Shown: positions 29,642-30,818 of the stretch, one piece after another
How the letters are laid out: every line of letters begins with the position of its first letter
Numbering within the stretch: position 1 is the stretch's first letter
IMG/VR virus record: IMGVR_UViG_3300025849_000144
Coordinates: 1 to 30,818 of that record
Source: a virus
DNA: 30,818 nt
Direction: 5' to 3' (one strand)
Translations under genes and position numbers: made by a program
The notes under the pieces: generated by a model
Told to the model about the DNA's origin: nothing
Databases searched by the model: none
What the model saw: only the letters and a program-made list of their open reading frames with translations

Positions 29642-30818
29642 ATGGCTAAAATTAATCGACCTAATACAAATGTTAAGGCCTTCGCTTCGGAGGCCTTGGC
29701 CGGAGAAAGAACAATTTTTGATGATTCTACATCGTCGGACGATCTTGCTCAAAACCTAAACCCTAGCTTTGCGAGAGGCTTTGGGGTTTTTGGCCCTTCT
29801 GAGTTTCCAACATTAGAGGACTTTAATGGATTTGGTTACACAGCTACTCAGCTCGTATCATACCTGTATCAGCAAGGCGTTCCGGAATGGACACAGGCTC
29901 AGACTTACTATAAAAACTCGTTAGCATCGGTTGACGGGCGTATTTTCGTATCATCTCAAAACGACAATACAGGCAATAACCCGGCTCAAGGAATTTCACA
30001 AGATTATACTAACTGGGAAGAGTCAAACCAAATATCAACGCCAGTATTATCATCATCTAAAATAACAAAGATAAATGATATTGGTTACCATGCAAAAGTT
30101 AATACTGATAATACAATAACTATTTTTAGCGAAAAGGTTCTTATTAGTGATAATGAAACAGTTGTGGTATTGGATGAAGAGTTTTCTGATACCATTAATA
30201 TGATCCAAACAGGTGCTATGTATATAACTAGACTATCTGAAGATAGGATCGCGGTTATGACTCAGAGTGAGATCGGCGTTTATGATATCGATACTGACGC
30301 ACTAACCGTAAACCAAGTAGGCTCAAAGCTTCCTTTGTCTTTAGTTACTGCTACTGATTACGATATTGTAGGACTATCCATAGCACCTACCACAACCAAC
30401 CATATGGCCGTTTACAATGGTGATAATGGTAACATCCGTATTTATAGCTTTGACGGCTCTGCGTTCACTGACGAAGGCGTGAAGTACAGCGGACTATCTG
30501 GAAGAATACAGCTTGCAAAAACTTTATTTGATGGTAGTGACTTAGTGGCATACAGCAACTCTGTTCAAGAGATTTACAAGTTATCTTATAACGGAACCTC
30601 TTTCGACCTAGATGGTACTACATCTACCGCAGGCTTTGATTCTTTTAATACAATTAGTAGCGGAGAGCTTAATACTATTATTGCCTACAATGTAGGTGGA
30701 GCGAGCGCAAGGGTATTGTCTACGTCTGGATCTTCTATCTTTGAACTTGGTGTGGCGGTAGATACTTCACCAAACCTTATAACAGATGCTATACTTACTG
30801 GCGAAAATCTATTGGTTA
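29642..30818 (+). CDS. Tail fibre paralogue 2, 3' partial
   Basis: Open from the ATG at 29642 to the window end without a stop, 392 residues visible. TAAGGA lies about 10 bases before the ATG. The first 120 residues copy the attachment domain of fibre 1: KINRPNTNVKAFASEALAGER, then FARGFGVFGPSEFPTLEDFN, LVSYLYQQGVPEW and FVSSQNDNTGNNPAQG. After that the sequences diverge; IRIYSFDGSAFTDEGVKYSG again suggests propeller-like repeats. Probably a second receptor-binding fibre on the same attachment site or a partner in a mixed fibre. The host-binding end is outside the window. Confidence 0.8.
   Translation, partial: MAKINRPNTNVKAFASEALAGERTIFDDSTSSDDLAQNLNPSFARGFGVFGPSEFPTLEDFNGFGYTATQLVSYLYQQGVPEWTQAQTYYKNSLASVDGRIFVSSQNDNTGNNPAQGISQDYTNWEESNQISTPVLSSSKITKINDIGYHAKVNTDNTITIFSEKVLISDNETVVVLDEEFSDTINMIQTGAMYITRLSEDRIAVMTQSEIGVYDIDTDALTVNQVGSKLPLSLVTATDYDIVGLSIAPTTTNHMAVYNGDNGNIRIYSFDGSAFTDEGVKYSGLSGRIQLAKTLFDGSDLVAYSNSVQEIYKLSYNGTSFDLDGTTSTAGFDSFNTISSGELNTIIAYNVGGASARVLSTSGSSIFELGVAVDTSPNLITDAILTGENLLV

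Noticed and set aside
29675-29697. Hairpin AAGGCCT/AGGCCTT inside the start of fibre 2 as a terminator or recombination site
   Set aside because: It is within coding sequence with no T-run, has a nine-base loop and is absent from the paralogous start of fibre 1.

Overview
The window is a segment of the late half of a contractile-tailed (myovirus-type) double-stranded DNA bacteriophage or prophage. The DNA is AT-rich. Almost every gene is on the + strand, tightly packed, with many ATGA or TAATG start/stop overlaps. The promoters are sigma70-like, nearly all with a 17-bp spacer, and the tail ends in a Gp138-type spike, so the host is a Gram-negative bacterium. The style suggests a marine gammaproteobacterium, but that is a guess. 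No integrase, lysis gene, rRNA or tRNA was recognised.

Layout. (1) 1-5422: early/middle region. It begins with the 3' end of a replication-type protein, then a RecU-like resolvase, a small Cro/CI-like regulator and about ten small unknown genes. These are cut into short transcription units by AT-rich promoters, most followed directly by a 5' stem-loop. (2) 5423-9420: packaging and head start: a short promoter/terminator unit, small and large terminase, DUF1073-type portal and a Mu F-like minor head protein. (3) 9421-12372: DUF2213 protease/scaffold fusion, a decoration-type protein and the DUF2184 major capsid protein. (4) 12373-16473: two nested terminator/promoter units, then neck proteins, tail sheath (DUF3383) and tail tube (DUF3277). 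(5) 16474-17890: an accessory insert of two convergent, separately promoted genes, a membrane-anchored S49 peptidase (+) and a 70-residue orphan (-). (6) 17891-24402: two unrecognised virion-type proteins, tail assembly chaperones joined by a -1 frameshift, a short tape measure, Dit-like protein, baseplate plug, hub and spike. (7) 24403-30818: gp25-like wedge, gpJ-like protein, DUF2612 protein and two tandem paralogous tail fibres, the second cut by the window end.

The most unusual part is the transcription punctuation. A dispersed non-coding repeat of about 140-175 bp, built on inverted arms AAGTGCAACGTTTT, occurs four times (near 2670, 9443, 17892 and 24409). All copies have the same orientation, and each lies just upstream of a promoter starting a new operon. 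In several other gaps the promoter -35 box lies in the loop or stem of a terminator-like hairpin. One promoter (19758-19786) would start transcription inside a hairpin that otherwise covers the ribosome binding site of the tail chaperone gene. Products are assigned from visible motifs and remembered family patterns; no database search was run.
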